From positions 12,925,543 through 12,989,542 of the forward strand of contig NC_088130.1 in assembly GCF_036370855.1 (NCBI RefSeq): DNA of 64,000 bases, given 5' to 3'. Within the stretch, counting starts at the first letter, position 1. Each line of letters opens with the position of its first letter. This document shows, piece after piece, positions 1-12,049 of this stretch. The DNA comes from Dromaius novaehollandiae (Eukaryota > Chordata > Aves > Casuariiformes > Dromaiidae). The translations under genes and the position numbers were made by a program. The notes beneath the pieces are model-generated. The model did no database searches. It saw only the letters and a list, made by a program, of their open reading frames with translations, and had not been told where the DNA came from.

Positions 1-5
1 AGTTG

Positions 6-10
6 AACAA
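6..10. repeat. Left target-site duplication of the LTR
   Basis: AACAA immediately before the TG start of the LTR, matching 1177-1181. Confidence 0.8.
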
Positions 11-460
11 TGTGGCGGACAGATGAATGAATTTTTTGCCTTAAACATTTCTTGGTGCATGGGGTGCAGGCAGGCCATAACCCCGAACAAGCCATCTGTC
101 CCTGGCGGAAACAGGACTGGGCTGCTGCGACCCCCGAGATGGTCTCCCTGCGACCACCCAGGACACACCGAGCCTGCACTGAACGAGACCGCAATCGGGC
201 AGAGACTCTGGGATCTGGACTGTAAATTATTGTCCGTTTTTAGCACAACTTCTATAAAACGTGCTTGGCATGAGTGGCTAAATTTGCTGAAGCCTTATGC
301 CGCACTCCCTAGTTCGGTGAGAAAGGGCCCCAGAGCTGGTGCAGGCGGGAATGATAAGGGAGTTACCAGCAATTTGCATTCCTGTGCACTGCTGAAACAG
401 TGCTAATTGCTGGAGTTACCACCTCTTTGTCAAGACCTTGAGAGATGATGGTGGGACCCG

Positions 461-500
461 AGGAAGGAAGACACACCTATAGGAAGGAAGACACACCTGT
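461..500 (+). repeat. 20-bp tandem duplication inside the LTR
   Basis: Two adjacent 20-bp copies (461-480 and 481-500) differ at one position. Each begins AGGAAGGAAGACACACCT. They lie upstream of the TATA-like motif, in the presumed U3 part of the LTR, where repeated enhancer units are common in retroviruses. Confidence 0.75.
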
Positions 501-700
501 CGGCAGAAACTGCAACAGAAAAGATAAGGGAGAAAAGAAACAGCCTGCCTAGGAACAACGATGAGATCCAATAAGGAGCAGGAGACCCCAGACTCAAAAA
601 TTACTATTGGTCTGAACTACCACGTGAGGGGTGGGAAACTTGATTTGAAAAAGCTATAATTGCCCAGGGATCTCTTTGTTCAGGGTCCCTCTTCGGAGGT

Positions 701-789
701 ACCCAACTCGAGCTGTAACCACTGCACGCGTGTCATTCCGAGCTAACCTAGGGTCGGACCCAACTCAAGTTGTAATTACTGCACGCGCA
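701..789 (+). repeat. Diverged 57-bp-spaced direct repeat inside the LTR
   Basis: A roughly 32-bp segment starting ACCCAACTCGAGCTGTAACC at 701 recurs at 758 as ACCCAACTCAAGTTGTAATT. Both continue into ACTGCACGCG. The spacing is 57 bp. It lies downstream of the TATA-like motif, in the presumed R/U5 part. Confidence 0.65.
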
Positions 790-911
790 CCACCAAAACT
801 TACACCCAGGGTGAAGAGGACCCACCTACCACCAGACGGAAGCCCCCCCACTGCCGAGACTCCCAAAGGAAGAGGACCAATAGGACGCCGCTGGATCCAC
901 GGGTGGTGATA

Positions 912-915
<4 letters not shown>

Positions 916-945
<30 letters not shown>
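916..945 (+). repeat. (CT)n microsatellite within the LTR
   Basis: An almost pure CT dinucleotide run of about 30 bp, between the direct repeats and the poly(A) signal of the LTR. Confidence 0.9.
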
Positions 946-949
<4 letters not shown>

Positions 950-1176
950 CCTCTCTTTTGTTGAATGTTGGTAAGATCTGTTTTTGTCTAGCTAGTTGCA
1001 GTATTCGCCATTGAATTATCCTATTTGACCACATGCCTTATCTTTGTGTTAATAAATCTTAAAACCGGTTGGCTGGTGTCGTTTCACCTTAATTCAGTCC
1101 AAGGGCATCACGAACTTGGTCGTTTGGCCCCAAGGGGAGGGAGGTCGTCCTGAACGACTCCTTTCGGGCCGCGACA

Positions 1177-1181
1177 AACAA
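1177..1181. repeat. Right target-site duplication of the LTR
   Basis: AACAA immediately after the CA end of the LTR, matching 6-10. Confidence 0.8.
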
Positions 1182-1819
1182 GAACCAACAATGCACTCTT
1201 GCGACGAAGGCAGCCAACAGTACCCTGGGCTGCATTAGGCAGAGCATTGCCATCACGTTGAGGGAGGTGATCCTCCCTCTCTGCTCAGCACTGGTGAGAC
1301 ATATCTGGAGTGCTGGATCCAGTTCTGGGCTTCCCAGTACAAGAGAGGTATGGACCTACTGGAACGAGTCCAGCGAAGGGCAACAGAGATGATGAAGGGA
1401 CTGGAGCATCTCTCATACAGAGAGAGGCTGGGAGAGCTGGGATTGTTTAGCCTTTAGAAGGCTCAGGGGGATCTTATCTAAGTGTATGAATACCTGATTG
1501 TGGGGGAGGAGTAAAGAAGATAGATAGAGCCAGATTCTTCTCAGTGGTGCCCACTGACAGGACAAGAGGCAATGCACACAAACCAAAATAGAGAAATTCC
1601 ACTACACATTAAAAAAAGCTTTTTTATTCAGTGAGGGTGGTCAAATACTGACATAGGTTTCCCAGAGTGGTTGTGGTGTCTCCATCCTTGGGGACAGTCA
1701 AACCTCAACCGGACTCGGCCCTAAGCAACCTGCTCAAGGTGACCCTGCTTGAGCAGAGGGGTTGGACTAGATGATCTCCAGAGGTCCCTCTCTACCTCAG
1801 GTACAATGTGTTTCTGTGG
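1182..1819 (+). mobile_element. CR1 LINE, 3' part, interrupted by the LTR
   Basis: This is the 3' portion of a chicken-repeat-1 (CR1) non-LTR retrotransposon in sense orientation. Recognisable family stretches include the end of the reverse-transcriptase frame, readable as EHLSYRERLGELGLFSL followed by a stop at about 1,456. They also include the GTGGTGCCCACTGACAGGAC stretch (about 1,543-1,562) and the hallmark GGTTGGACTAGATGATCTCC (1,760-1,779). The element continues left of the LTR: bases 1-10 fit the CR1 sequence expected just before 1182, so it extends beyond the window edge. It ends near 1,819 in a degraded form of the usual ATTCTGTGA repeats. Many substitutions and a short internal A/T tract mark it as an old, inactive copy. 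Confidence 0.9.
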
Positions 1820-3686
1820 GACCCAGATGGGTGTAGTGGAAGAATCTGGGAAAATCACCTACACCATTTTCATAATAAGGATATAAGAAAAGAACATCTA
1901 GAGGACAGTGCAACAGAGCCACGCTATGAGGTAACTGCTCTTGCAGGTTTCCTTTGCTTCCCTTTTACTGACACTGCCTCATCATCTAGTGATGAAACTG
2001 GAAGAAAAACTACCCTTTTTTTCCCACTGGGGTAGCTGATGGGGTAGCTCTCAGCACTGTGCGGGCTGTACTGGCAAGCTGTCAGCGTGAGGGAAGCTGC
2101 AGAAGTACTCAGCCAGAGAAAGGGCCAAGCAAGCATGGGGTCTGCTTTCAGCAATAGCTAACCAGGTCAGCTACCCAAATGGGCAGAGTTTAAAATTAGC
2201 TAAAATTATCTAAACCTGAATAAACTTCACTCTATTTTTCTAATCCAAAAGAAAATCCAGTTAGTTAGAGTGACTGGAGTAAAGTAGTCAAAACAAAGGG
2301 CCTTAAGAAGTAAATGGTGTTGTAGACTTGTCACTGACTTCATTATCAACTGTTGTAAAAGGTTGAAGCCCAAATGAAAATCCGTGAAGATAATCATCTG
2401 TGTAACGATCAGCAACAAATCCTGAGGCACGTAAAAATGTATGTATTTCATATACTTGAGGAAAAAAATGACTTGTGAAAGACTGTCCTCCATTTCCTAG
2501 CTGGGATTTCTGTAAGCTGAGCACTGAACAGGTAACTGTAGAGAACTGTAAACCCAAATGATCCAGAACCTCTGATCTATGCTGTCCTCCTAGGCTCCCA
2601 ATAACAGTGAGATTGCTTACCCAGCATGTGGTATTAACCATCGTCTCAGGGAGTTAAATGATTTTACTTTTTAATTGCCTGCACTCATTAACCAAAATGT
2701 GTTTTAGACAAACCTGTGATAAATCTGCCTGAGCCATGAATGCTTCTGAACCCTTCTTTTTTCCCCAGTGGTGAGGGTGGAGGAGGTGTTGTAATTTTGG
2801 TATAGGCAGTTTTCTCGGTAACGCTGAGTTCAACAGGCAGAGCAGCAGGAGGAAGCAGAGTGGAATCAAATTCTATTTCAGTTTTTCTTGATGTTACAGA
2901 AGTCTGTGTGGGGTTTTACATGTTGGTTGTGGCCAATTTTCTCTTTCTATGATTTCCTCTTAGGCTCCTGAGTTGTCTTCTAGCCTAGTCACTGAGCTTT
3001 GGTGTAGACCTAAAATCAAAAGTTCTTTTTTCTTCTGTTCTTGCCCTTGACTACTTTCAGATCAGATCAAAATGTATACCGCCACAAAAAAAGGGAGGAA
3101 AAAAAAAAGAAAGGAAGAACTTCCTCTTTCTTTTAGATACTTTTTTGAAAGAAAATAGCATTGAAAAGGATTATTTGGCATTATTCCCTTTACAAGAGTC
3201 TCTTGCAGTAACTGCTTTTTTAATAGTGAGAGGGCATAATACAAAATTTATTTGGGCTTTGTGTTATCTGCATTTTTTTCCAATTTACTTGGGGCTTGGA
3301 CAGAATTTTGTTTTGGGGTTCAGCTTTCAGCTGTGAGTATGTGCTGCTGTTGTAGGTGGAGCCTCACCCTGCAAAGCATCGGTTGTCTTCAGGCATCACA
3401 GACAGAGAGAAGGAGAAGCGGAGAGGAAGGAAAAGGCTCTCTTGCAACCTCCACACTGCCCCTTCATGGAGTGGTTTCAGGGGTTAGGATTTCTTTAATT
3501 TTAAATCTGAGGCAGTAGCTGGCTTCTTAAAATTACACCAAAGTTATACATGCAAGAAGGATAAGTATAAATGGTGACTAAGTACATTGCTAGAAAGCTC
3601 TCTGGCTCTTTATCACAAAGCTAATAGCTGTAGAAGGACAAATGTAGAAAAAATCCAGACAGACCTCTCAGGACCTCCGTGGAGAC

Positions 3687-3711
3687 CTGCAGGACCTCCG
3701 TTGTCCTGCAG
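3687..3711. repeat. Perfect 9-bp inverted repeat (hairpin)
   Basis: CTGCAGGAC (3687-3695) and GTCCTGCAG (3703-3711) are exact reverse complements around a 7-base loop. The motif AGGACCTCCG occurs twice in the surrounding 50 bp. No function assigned. Confidence 0.6.
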
Positions 3712-4349
3712 ACAAGAAGCTGGCTCTGGGGGCTGGAGGAAAACCAGGAAAGCTTATACAGGCTGATGGGTGAGAGGGAGTAGATAAGAATGCCGTGATT
3801 CACTGTTTCAAACAATGAAACAAAAATGAAAAGACCAAGCTGCAGTTTAGAGTTAGAACCTCTTGCTTTCAGAACAATTCAATCCCTCCTTCTTACATCC
3901 CTTTTTCTGGATTCACACCCCTCCTCTTTTCAGTGGGTATTAGTACAATAGACTTAACCTTTCAATATCAAAATAACAACTAGAATGAGTTCATGCTGCT
4001 AAGATATTCTTGTTCTTAAAGTTACATGTCATTCTATTAATCCTGTTGATTTGCTTTACTGCCAATGAGCTGCCTTTTTTTTTAATTGTCCCAAAATAAG
4101 CAGTGTGAATATGCATCTTTTGGAATAATTGTTGTAGAAAAGAATCCATTAGGGAAACATTTAATGACTACTCTTTAAGATGGAATATGAACATTACCTT
4201 GCCTGTTACTGCATGATAAGGAATCTGTTCACTGTTTAAACCCTTTATTACTAACAGCAGTTCTCTGTTGAGAAACATTCATATTAGGGTTTCATCAAAC
4301 CCCCTTTTTTAAGGAAACATCATTTGCAATTAAGATTTTTTAATATTTC

Positions 4350-4372
4350 TTTTTTTTTTTTTTTTTTTTTTT
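4350..4372. repeat. T homopolymer, 23 bp
   Basis: An uninterrupted run of 23 T. No target duplication or adjacent SINE/LINE body is recognised. Confidence 0.9.
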
Positions 4373-7300
4373 GCTTTTGCGTTTTGCATTTTGGAGAATT
4401 TCTCTCCTCTTTCCCACTAAAAATGCAGTAGAAAAGTATGGAGCTTTATAATTTTCTTTTTTCAACTCTAACTTCAAAAAACAATCCAAAAATTACTAAA
4501 AAAGGAAACTTTGAACCTACATTTTTTTCTACAGATTAATTTTGTGAAGAGAAAGAAATGGGAGGGGGGGTGTTCAAAACATTTTCAAGGAAATATGAGA
4601 AGAGTTTGAAACTATGAAAACCAGGTCCATTTTGAGCCCCACCATAATCAAACTAGGATCAATCTTCAAACATTATATTGAAATCATGTTTTCCTATTTT
4701 TCAAACAGGTTTTTGCAATAACAGCTGCACATTTTTTATTGATTAGAGAGTCATGCTATGGCCATACCAACTCTCCTCAACTATAAATTGCTTAAATAAA
4801 AGCAGAAGCAACTAGAATAGAAGCGGTCGGCAACCCCACTAAACCTTAACCAGTCACATGAAAATATATGAATGATATACATCTAAGAGACAAAAGCCTT
4901 CTTACATATCATTTTCCATCTTCCTGTTCACTTTGGAGCCTTAGTCAGGGTTATACAAGCTTTCTAAGATTCGTAGACAAAACTTCTTCATTATTTTCAT
5001 TTTTCTCCTGGCTTATATCTATTAGATATATCCCTTATGGCTGAAGGATTTTTAATTTCAATATATTTCCCTTCACATTGTTATACATTTAACCTTTTCC
5101 AAGGCAAACTGTTTACGGAAATGGTCAAAAGTTAAAAAATATACTTCAAAGCCACATCTACAGATATTCAAAGAGCTGAAAAAGCCACATTCAGGGGCTG
5201 ACTGGGAATTCCTATGGGCTATTACCCAAAGCTAGACTACTTTTCAACTATTTTTATTAAAAATATATTTGAAAAGGCTAATATAGTAAGTAACCTGTGG
5301 TTCAGTAGCAAAGTGAGCTTTTGTATGGGCCACAGGTGAGGTGGACACCAAAGTGCCTTCCCAGAGTGTGTATCCTCACAAGATCTTGCGGATGCTGCTG
5401 GACAAGGCAGTGAAGTCAAATGCAGGGTTAGTCCCTGCAGAGAGGCAGGGACCCACCTCCAACCCCTGCCCAGCTCCCACTGCGCCTCCTCTGCCGGCAA
5501 TGGTCCTCACCCGACCTTGCAGTCAGCCAAGTCAGGAAGTTAAACTAGCAGAAAACTAACTGAAAAAGAGTGATTAGTTTTCTGCCTGCTTGGCCCTCTC
5601 CCTGGTCTAGTGACTGCGAAGTCAAACATGTATCAGCACCAGTACAAAAGAAAAGGGAGGAAGATGCAACCAGAAGTATAAAGGAGCGATGGTACCCTCC
5701 GTCCCTACTGCCAGCACTGGCTCCCTGCTGGTTTGTCCGAGCTGTGTCATCAAATTGCATCTTATTTAGCACGTGGCAGACACAAACTGAACACACGTAT
5801 GATTGATTTGCAGCTGTGGCCCCATCCCTGACCCCTCAGATTGGTTGCACAGTCACACTCAGGAAAACAAGCTTCAAGAAATGCTGGTAGAGTTTGAACA
5901 GTAACCTTGCATACTAGAGACAAGCAAAGGTAAAGGATACAGAACAACAGAGAAAGGAACAACCAGCAGTAGTGACAGGGAGAAACATGGCATGAGAAAA
6001 ATATTATGGAGGAAGCTTGACTGGGAATATTGCAAATTGAGGAAGAAAAAGAGGATGGGAGATGTATGGGGAGAAAATGGAACTAAGCTAGGGTTTGGGG
6101 TTTGGGTTTGTTTGTTTGTTTAGATTGCTTTGTGGTATTTTGTCTTAACTATAAAATCATTTAAAATTTCAGCTGAAAAAGCAGCATCCTGGAAGCAGCC
6201 AGACAAGCAGCAGCAATTTTCAAATGCTCCTTTTATAATGATATGTCATCTGTAGGTCAAGAGTGTGATTCTTGCATAAGCTCTGTCAAATAGGATTTAC
6301 TTAACATCAGGAGGCACTGCTCTTGGGTTATAACAGGCATTACCCCTCCCTGGGACAATCCCGGACCCAGCACAATGGTCCTCAAAATGAAATAGTGCAA
6401 AGCAAATAATTGCTGTAATACTATAGTGAAGGAGAGAGAGATGCAGAAAGGAGGGGAAAAGTGTGGTAAGAGGCTGCTTCCATCTAGTATTTAGGAAGGC
6501 TATAGATTGCATTAGCTGCAATTCCTAACTAGTATTTTTGTAAACCTGTAAGACCTTGGACAATACAGATTTTGACATTTCCCATAATATAAAATGGCTC
6601 AAACTACCATTACAATCAACAGTCATTACAATCAACTGCATGAAATGGTAGGAAGATGCTGAAATGTCTTTTCTGCCAGGTTGCCATTCGCTGAAGCAGA
6701 CCTCAGACCATTTTTTCCTTGCTGATTAGACCATCTCTTACTACAGCCAGGACCCTGATTTGATACAAAAGAATAACAAAGTAATTCTTTGTTGTTGAGA
6801 ATTTTTGTTGTTCTTGTCACTTGATGCAGACTTCTAACATTTTGCCAATGTCAAGAGCATAGATCAAAGATGTTCAGGGTGTTTAAATAGATTTGTGGGT
6901 GTTGATTGACTACCACTGTCTTTGCTTACTTTATGCCACTGCAATTACAAGCTGAAAAAGGACAACCATGGCTCAAAAAATGCTAACAAGGACTTCCTAC
7001 ATAAGTGCCTAAAAAAAACCACACACAAAAAAACCCCCCTAATTGTTTCATTGCAACCTGCTGCTCCCCTGGTTTGCAAACATTTCTGTTGCTGTATCTG
7101 AAAACAATACAGTAGCGACAGGTTTACATGATGCTGACTGCTGTATTATACCATTAACAGCTTCTGCAGACTCGGGAATGTCGTTCGCTTATCACTACCC
7201 TCAGTTTTGTCACTTTGAATGTAACACTCCAGACATGACTGCGTACAGTGCACCACAGTGTTCCCTTAAGAAGACTAGGAAGGCAATAACCAAACTAAAA

Positions 7301-10300
7301 GCTCCCCCACAGAATAGAGCATAGGGTCTAGGGCTTTTTTGGTAACAGCAGAATTATGCAGATGAAATTCCCTTGATGTCAGTGAGCTCAGAGGAAGTGG
7401 GAATTTCAGCTTTAAAGACTCTGTAGACATCGCAGTGGAGATTTTTCTGATGCTTATCAGTTGCAAATTAATTGCCATTATGGTCGACCATTTGATTTGA
7501 AACAACCAGGTGGCTTGAAAGAGCAGATGGATTTTGACATGATGGGAAAAGTTTGAGTTCAGTATAATTATATACATATTTTTTTTTCCTTCCAATGAAT
7601 GTTAGATCATCGAGTATTGCTTTAACTTGCAGGACCGTGTATTTGTTCACCAAAATGTCACCACATGATATTTGAAGATTTATTGCAAACAGTTAAGTCA
7701 TCTCTTTCACCCCAATGCAAAATTCAAAAAAAGATCTGTCTGACCTTGAGAAGGACCTGCTTAGGAGTGTTTCAAAACATGTTATCACCTGTCTCTTTTT
7801 TTGTTGGGGAGTATTGCCTATTTGGAAGAGCAGCCAGATAAACCAGTGTACCCTTCTCGTGAGGGCTAGCTATAATTTCCTATGGGCTTTATTAGCATCC
7901 ATTTGTCTTAAAACTGTCTTTAAGAATGTGCAGGAAAGTTGTAGAAAGGCAGAGATCCCTCCTGGCAGTTCTTGTCTTCATAAGGTCATTTTTTTTCTGA
8001 AAAGAGAAAAATCAAATCTCATCAGATACATTTCATAAGTAATGACATTCAGTATCATGTTTTTGTTCGTTTGTTGCTTCTGTTGCAGAAAGACCATAGA
8101 GTTAAAAAGTTCTTAGCTAGAGGGACAGAATTAAATGAAAATGAATTTGAAGCATCTTCCCTATTCATTAGCACCTGCTGAATGAGTTATGGGAATAGTC
8201 ATATTTCTTCAGCGGCAAAATATACAGCTCCATTTAAAAAATGTTAAGACAGCTGTTGCTCTCCAGAGTGTATGAGTGCAACAGAAATTAGCTCTTTAAC
8301 TCTTAGGTGATTTCTAGAAGATGCTTCCCAAGAAAAAGAGCGTATTCAAAAGTAGAGGCTGGGCCTTGTGAATGTCCAAAGAGGATTCAGGGAGGATTTT
8401 CCATGAACCTAGAAACAAGAGTCAGAACACAGCCGTTATCTTGGAAATAACACATTGCAGAGTATCCCAGCAGTCTGGAGTGGTTTTAGCATATGCCCCA
8501 AAGCTATCAAAAGAACAAGAGATGCATTTGAAAGGATAAGAAGCAAAAAAGGAAGGTAAAAGATGTCTCAACAGCTGTTTTGGCCTCTTCTTACCAACTG
8601 CACTTACCTGTGGTGCTGGCCTTTCAAACTCAGCCAGCCCCTGGCACTGTAAAGAAGAGCATGCAGCGTCAGTCTTGTATATTCTCTGGATTTGAGTGTG
8701 TTCTCTTGCTTTCATAAATATTTCCAATAAAACAAAGGCAATAATCTACACTTTGTTATAGCACAAGGCAAGCAACGCGCTAAACAGCTTCATCACTAAA
8801 ACAGTGAGAGCCTTTAATACACTTATTAGGAAGGCTGTCGATGGGCTGGCTAGACATTTGCACTGAGACCTCTGAGAAGTTCCGACCAAACCTGCCCTTT
8901 CAGACGCATCCCTCTAAATATCTTCTTCCTGTGGTAAATGGCCACTTCTGCAATGCAATTTGTACTGTACAGTCATTGGAATAAATACTGCATATGAATG
9001 CACCCTAAGATGTATTATTGAGATATCTTGATACAGTGTAGCTGTGCTCATATTTCAGTTAGCTTATTGGACTTGCCTATTCCAACAAAGACACAGTATA
9101 AACTGTACTGCAAAAATTTATTCTTGATAGTACTGATTTAACAGAGCACAGTGGTTTCAGTTTTAATAAGATATACTGGTCTTCATCTGTGAACAATCCA
9201 CATATAATTAAAAACATTCATTTTTATTTTACTTAAAAGCTCTCAGCCTCCTTGTGATTGGCATCTGCATATCCTAAATGTGTGTGGGCAGCTGAGTCCG
9301 TGCTGAATATCGACAAGCTTGTGCTCTTAGTAAATTTTTTTTTTCTTCTGTGGTGAGGCATTCAGAAATTTCCAAAGTCTAAAAGGCACTTCACCTATCT
9401 GAGCCTTATTAAGTCCAACCAAAAGGGATGTGTGTGGCAACAGTGTAGCTGAGACTGTAACAAGGATAGTTCCTGTCCCTGTTATTGAAAGGGTTAGTCG
9501 AGGTTCATAATTTGGGATTGCTTTTTGAACCCTGAACTGACCTCATATTTCCATTTGGTGTTTGTGACTGAAAGCATTTATACTGATCTGTATCTGACAA
9601 GGGGTCAGGCTCACCACAGTGGGTCAGGCACATGTCACTTTTAGACCAAATCACTGTAGTACTCTCTACAATATCCTCAAAAGGCTATTGAAAGCTCTGA
9701 TGCTGGATGCAGCTGCCCTTCTGTTAAGCTCTGGCAGCTGTAAAGAGTATATTGCACTACCTGCATCATAGTTGTTTCCATCAGCAGTCCAAAGTATTGG
9801 CTGTGAGCAATTTATATGCGTCCGGGAATCCTAACACATCTTGCAAGTGGTATGAAGAGGCTACCTACTCCAGTCCAGAGACCAGAAGAATAGGTCCAAA
9901 GATGAGAAGAAAAGCAAGGGGCAGAGCAGACCTCCAGCCCTATTCCCTGATGTTTCACAAATTCTTTACATACTCAAAATAGAGTTCCCCTTTTTAAGGT
10001 GCATGAAACAGTTTCCTCTGTCAGTGCGAAAAACACTTGTGTTGGGATGGTGGTAGAAGGCAGGCAAGAAAGGAAAACCTTGTTTTGAACTGGATGGACC
10101 AGTTCGTTCTAGCTCTAGATAGCAGACAAAAAAAGGATGTAGGCACATTTAGTTGGAGTGAGGACAGTTTAAACAAATCAGGAATGCTAGTTATGCGCTG
10201 TATTTGCATTTCTTTTCCAAGTGAGTATGTTTGTGTGGCAGCAAGCAATTCAGTTTCAGAATCAGCTTATAATATCTGACAATACATTTTAGATTCCACA

Positions 10301-12049
10301 ATGCAGATACTTCAATAAAAAAAAGAGACATTTGAATGGCCTTGGTTTAAATTAAAGTTCATTAAATATAAAATGAATGACTTTTTTTTTCTTTTTTTAT
10401 ATCAAGTGACTGAGTCATTGCTGGAACTTTTAAACTGTAGTGGTTTGTTTTGATTGCATTTGCAAGTATCTGATGAAAATGTGCAAATCAGCCACCTAAG
10501 ATTTTAAGGCTTCCTGCTGATTATACAAAAATGGTAAGTACACAGAGCGCTTGCTTTTATCACCCTCTGTACAATAAACATATAAAGTAAGACTTTTTTG
10601 TTGTACCTCTAAGAGGTGCAGCATAGAGTTCATGGCTCAAGGGAAGCAGATACCTGTTACTGAAGAAGCACAAAGTAGATGTAGCATGGAAAACAGGAGC
10701 AAAATCTTACTTTCCTACCCTGTTTCACTACTTTTGCTTGACAGATATATCTGAAATAGTGTTGTCTGTTCTTTCTTTAGCCTGTGTATTAGTGTTATAA
10801 TACAACTCTTGTCTTGTGGGACCTAGATTTTCTATACAAAAATACAAATTGAATACAAAATACCTATACTTTTACTACAAAAAGCAAAAGTGAGGCAGAT
10901 TAAAAAAAGTCTACCCCAAAATATGTACAGCTATTGAGGATTAGAAATAGCTTCCTACATACTGCTAAATTATATTTCCTTTAAAAAAAAACAACTAGGA
11001 TTTACTTTTCCATAATATCCCAATGCAGTTTCATATTTTCCACCTCTAGCACAGCAAATACAACAAAAATATACCACAAATTCCAGACAGATATGTATAC
11101 AGGCGGTGAAAATGTACTTGATTTGAACAAGCTTTTCATTCTTGGTAAGTCACTGATGCAGATATGCTTTTCTCCTATAGTACCAGTGTTTAATCTCCAC
11201 TTCACACAATTACTAATTAGATATCAGTATAATGAGCCAGATTTTCACCGTCAGGATAGCAGCTTTGTTAGCTTAACTGTTTCCTTTAAGAATTTGCATA
11301 AGGAGAATTTTCGACTGGTAAAAACCTACAGAAACAGCTCCTTTCTTCATCTGAAAAGAAAAAAATAGGCATATTTGTGGCATATGTACATCCCAGAATG
11401 GATCCAGACAGCTCTAATAGATCCATGTTTGGCAAATTCCATAATTTGAAGGACGATTTTCCACTTAGCCCCATATGCGCACGCCCAGGATTGCACTTGA
11501 ATACAATTGTTCTGAAATTAATTTGTAGGTAGAAATATCTGGAGATTTCTCCAATTTTATACATAACTTAAGGAATTTGGAATGCTAGAAATCCTGCCTT
11601 CAAAAAAACCATTTGGATTTGCATGACTCAACATCAGCTGAAGGGCTTAGCCTGAATGTACAGCCAATGTACCTCACAAAAAGGCGAAATTCCAAATAGA
11701 GATGCAGAACTACTTTTCAGAATGCAGTACATCTTACGTCAGCTCTAGTGATTTATTATGTGACAGCTCATTCATCCTGTACCTGCCTGGGCAGAAGAAG
11801 TATACAGATCCAGAAAAACAGAATGAAATAAATATGAAAGGCAAGTTGCAGTGATAGAAGAATAAAAACCCAAGTACAATGTTTTTCTTAGGGATTAATG
11901 ACTACCTGATGGATTCTAGTCATTAATGACGGATAATTCCTGTCTCTCTCTCATCTATTTTATTTGTTCTGTAAGTGTGGCTCATGCACAGTGTTCATTA
12001 TAAAATATGTAATCAGGCAGGAACAATCTCCCATTGATAACTAACACTG

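Larger units (their letters stand above)
11..1176 (+). mobile_element. Solitary LTR of an avian endogenous retrovirus
   Basis: This is a single long terminal repeat of 1,166 bp. It starts TGTGGCGG and ends CCGCGACA, which are imperfect inverted termini (7 of 8 positions pair). It is flanked by a 5-bp target duplication AACAA (6-10 and 1177-1181). Without the LTR, the flanks join into continuous CR1 LINE sequence, so this is a lone LTR and not one end of a provirus. Retroviral landmarks are a TATA-like CTATAAT (654-660), a poly(A) signal AATAAA (1051-1056) and a CT microsatellite in between. Orientation is plus, from the signal order. A 5-bp duplication fits ERVL-like elements in many vertebrates, but I cannot assign the family. 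Open frames inside it, such as one over 23-406, look incidental. Confidence 0.88.
1820..12040. other. Non-coding DNA downstream of ANXA1, distal part
   Basis: About 10 kb in which I see no gene. Open frames are short, overlap on both strands and have AT-driven composition. Present are a T tract (4,350-4,372), short A/C tracts near 7,010-7,040, and a small perfect hairpin at 3,687-3,711. No RNA gene and no recognisable transposon body was found by eye; old degraded repeats may be missed. Confidence 0.6.

Noticed and set aside
23-406. 127-codon open frame at the left edge
   Set aside because: It lies wholly inside the solitary LTR, has no retroviral protein motif, and LTRs normally carry no such gene.
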